Assembly: GCA_946480565.1 (NCBI GenBank)
Contig: CAMLKR010000017.1
Location: 1 to 25,531 of the forward strand
From: an uncultured Arenimonas sp.
GTDB lineage: Bacteria > Pseudomonadota > Gammaproteobacteria > Xanthomonadales > Xanthomonadaceae
Direction: 5' to 3'
Length of the DNA stretch: 25,531 bases
The notes under the pieces are model-generated. The model saw only the letters and a program-made list of their open reading frames with translations. It was not told where the DNA came from and searched no databases. Below are positions 24,983 to 25,531 of this stretch, piece after piece. Every line of letters begins with the position of its first letter. Position 1 is the stretch's first letter. The position numbers were made by a program, and so were the translations under genes.

Positions 24983-25531
24983 GCAGCATCGACTTCACCT
25001 CCTTCCTGAAGCTGATGGCGCACAAGAAGGCCTCGGACCTGTTCATCACGGCCGGCGTGCCGCCGTCGATGAAGGTGAACGGCAAGCTCTCGCCGATCAC
25101 CCAGAACCCGCTCACGCCGCAGCAGTCGCGCGACCTGGTGCTGAACGTCATGAATCCCTCGCAGCGCGAGGAGTTCGAAAAGACCCACGAGTGCAACTTC
25201 GCGATCGGCGTCTCGGGCGTCGGCCGCTTCCGCGTGTCCTGCTTCTACCAGCGCAACCAGGTCGGCATGGTGCTGCGCCGCATCGAGACCCGCATCCCGA
25301 CGGTCGAGGAGCTGAACCTGCCGGCGGTCATCAAGACCCTGGCGATGACCAAGCGCGGCATCATCCTCTTCGTCGGTGCCACCGGCACGGGTAAATCCAC
25401 CTCGCTGGCGGCGATGATCGGCTACCGCAACATGAACTCCTCGGGCCACATCATCACCATCGAGGATCCGATCGAGTTCGTGCACAAGCACGAGGGCTGC
25501 ATCATCACCCAGCGCGAAGTCGGCATCGACA
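24979..25531 (+). CDS. pilU: PilT-dependent retraction ATPase PilU (partial, C-terminus beyond the window)
   Basis: A paralogue of PilT that supports forceful pilus retraction together with it. 184 residues are visible. The N-terminus is MSSIDFTSFLKLMAHKKASDLFITAGVPPSM; Walker A is GATGTGKST (133-141), followed by HIITIEDPIEFVHKHEGCIITQREVGID, where the window ends. The downstream Walker B and His boxes are outside. AGGAG lies 5 nt before the ATG. It is 82 nt beyond pilT, and the two are surely co-transcribed. Confidence 0.96.
   Translation, partial: MSSIDFTSFLKLMAHKKASDLFITAGVPPSMKVNGKLSPITQNPLTPQQSRDLVLNVMNPSQREEFEKTHECNFAIGVSGVGRFRVSCFYQRNQVGMVLRRIETRIPTVEELNLPAVIKTLAMTKRGIILFVGATGTGKSTSLAAMIGYRNMNSSGHIITIEDPIEFVHKHEGCIITQREVGID

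Overview
The window is high-GC DNA (roughly 70% by eye) with dense, often overlapping genes. Its gene set points to a gammaproteobacterium of the Xanthomonadales (Lysobacter, Luteimonas or Arenimonas-like). The reasons are pilT-pilU next to yggS-proC, an aroK-aroB pair near hemE with a small WGR protein between, and several GGDEF/EAL and Y_Y_Y signalling proteins. This is inference from gene content; no marker gene fixes the genus. I see no tRNA, rRNA, CRISPR array, transposase or prophage gene.

Layout. 1-6015 (minus): a propeller/Y_Y_Y diguanylate cyclase, then a MASE1-GGDEF-EAL protein whose stop overlaps the start of an M23 peptidase that runs off the left edge. 6120-7502 (minus): sdaA. 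7588-7830 (plus): a small glutaredoxin-like protein. 7873-9638 (minus): a tightly overlapping YceI-cytochrome b561-YceI operon. 9706-11319 (plus): a hybrid histidine kinase with a Y_Y_Y sensor but no propeller; it shares a CTAG stop with the convergent hemE (11316-12383). 12421-12675 (minus): a WGR protein. 12676-13209: the only long gene-free stretch, packed with palindromic repeat modules. 13210-14825 (minus): aroK-aroB, divergent from a Rossmann-fold epimerase-like gene (14850-15698). Then dodecin, a glycerate-kinase-like gene (minus), pdxH and a BtuF-like protein. 18181-23772 (minus): a probable operon yggS-proC-DUF4426-histidine phosphatase-acyl-CoA dehydrogenase-YdjM-like membrane protein-phosphotransferase. 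23859 to the right edge (plus): pilT and pilU, the type IV pilus retraction ATPases.

How they fit together. Most of the window is core metabolism: serine deamination, haem, shikimate, PLP and proline. Two themes go beyond housekeeping. One is signalling and surface control: two c-di-GMP enzymes, a hybrid kinase, a cell-wall peptidase and the pilus motors. The other is a possible split version of the ACAD10/ACAD11 system, with a separate acyl-CoA dehydrogenase and APH-type kinase, suggesting 4-hydroxyacyl-CoA breakdown. No complete unknown system is evident. The less ordinary signals are:
- a symmetric -10 element between aroK and the epimerase-like gene that could start two leaderless mRNAs;
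- a 108-bp element with 19-bp perfect terminal inverted repeats;
- an in-frame, palindrome-bearing insertion inside the acyl-CoA dehydrogenase;
- a 28-codon ORF that exactly bridges pilT and pilU.
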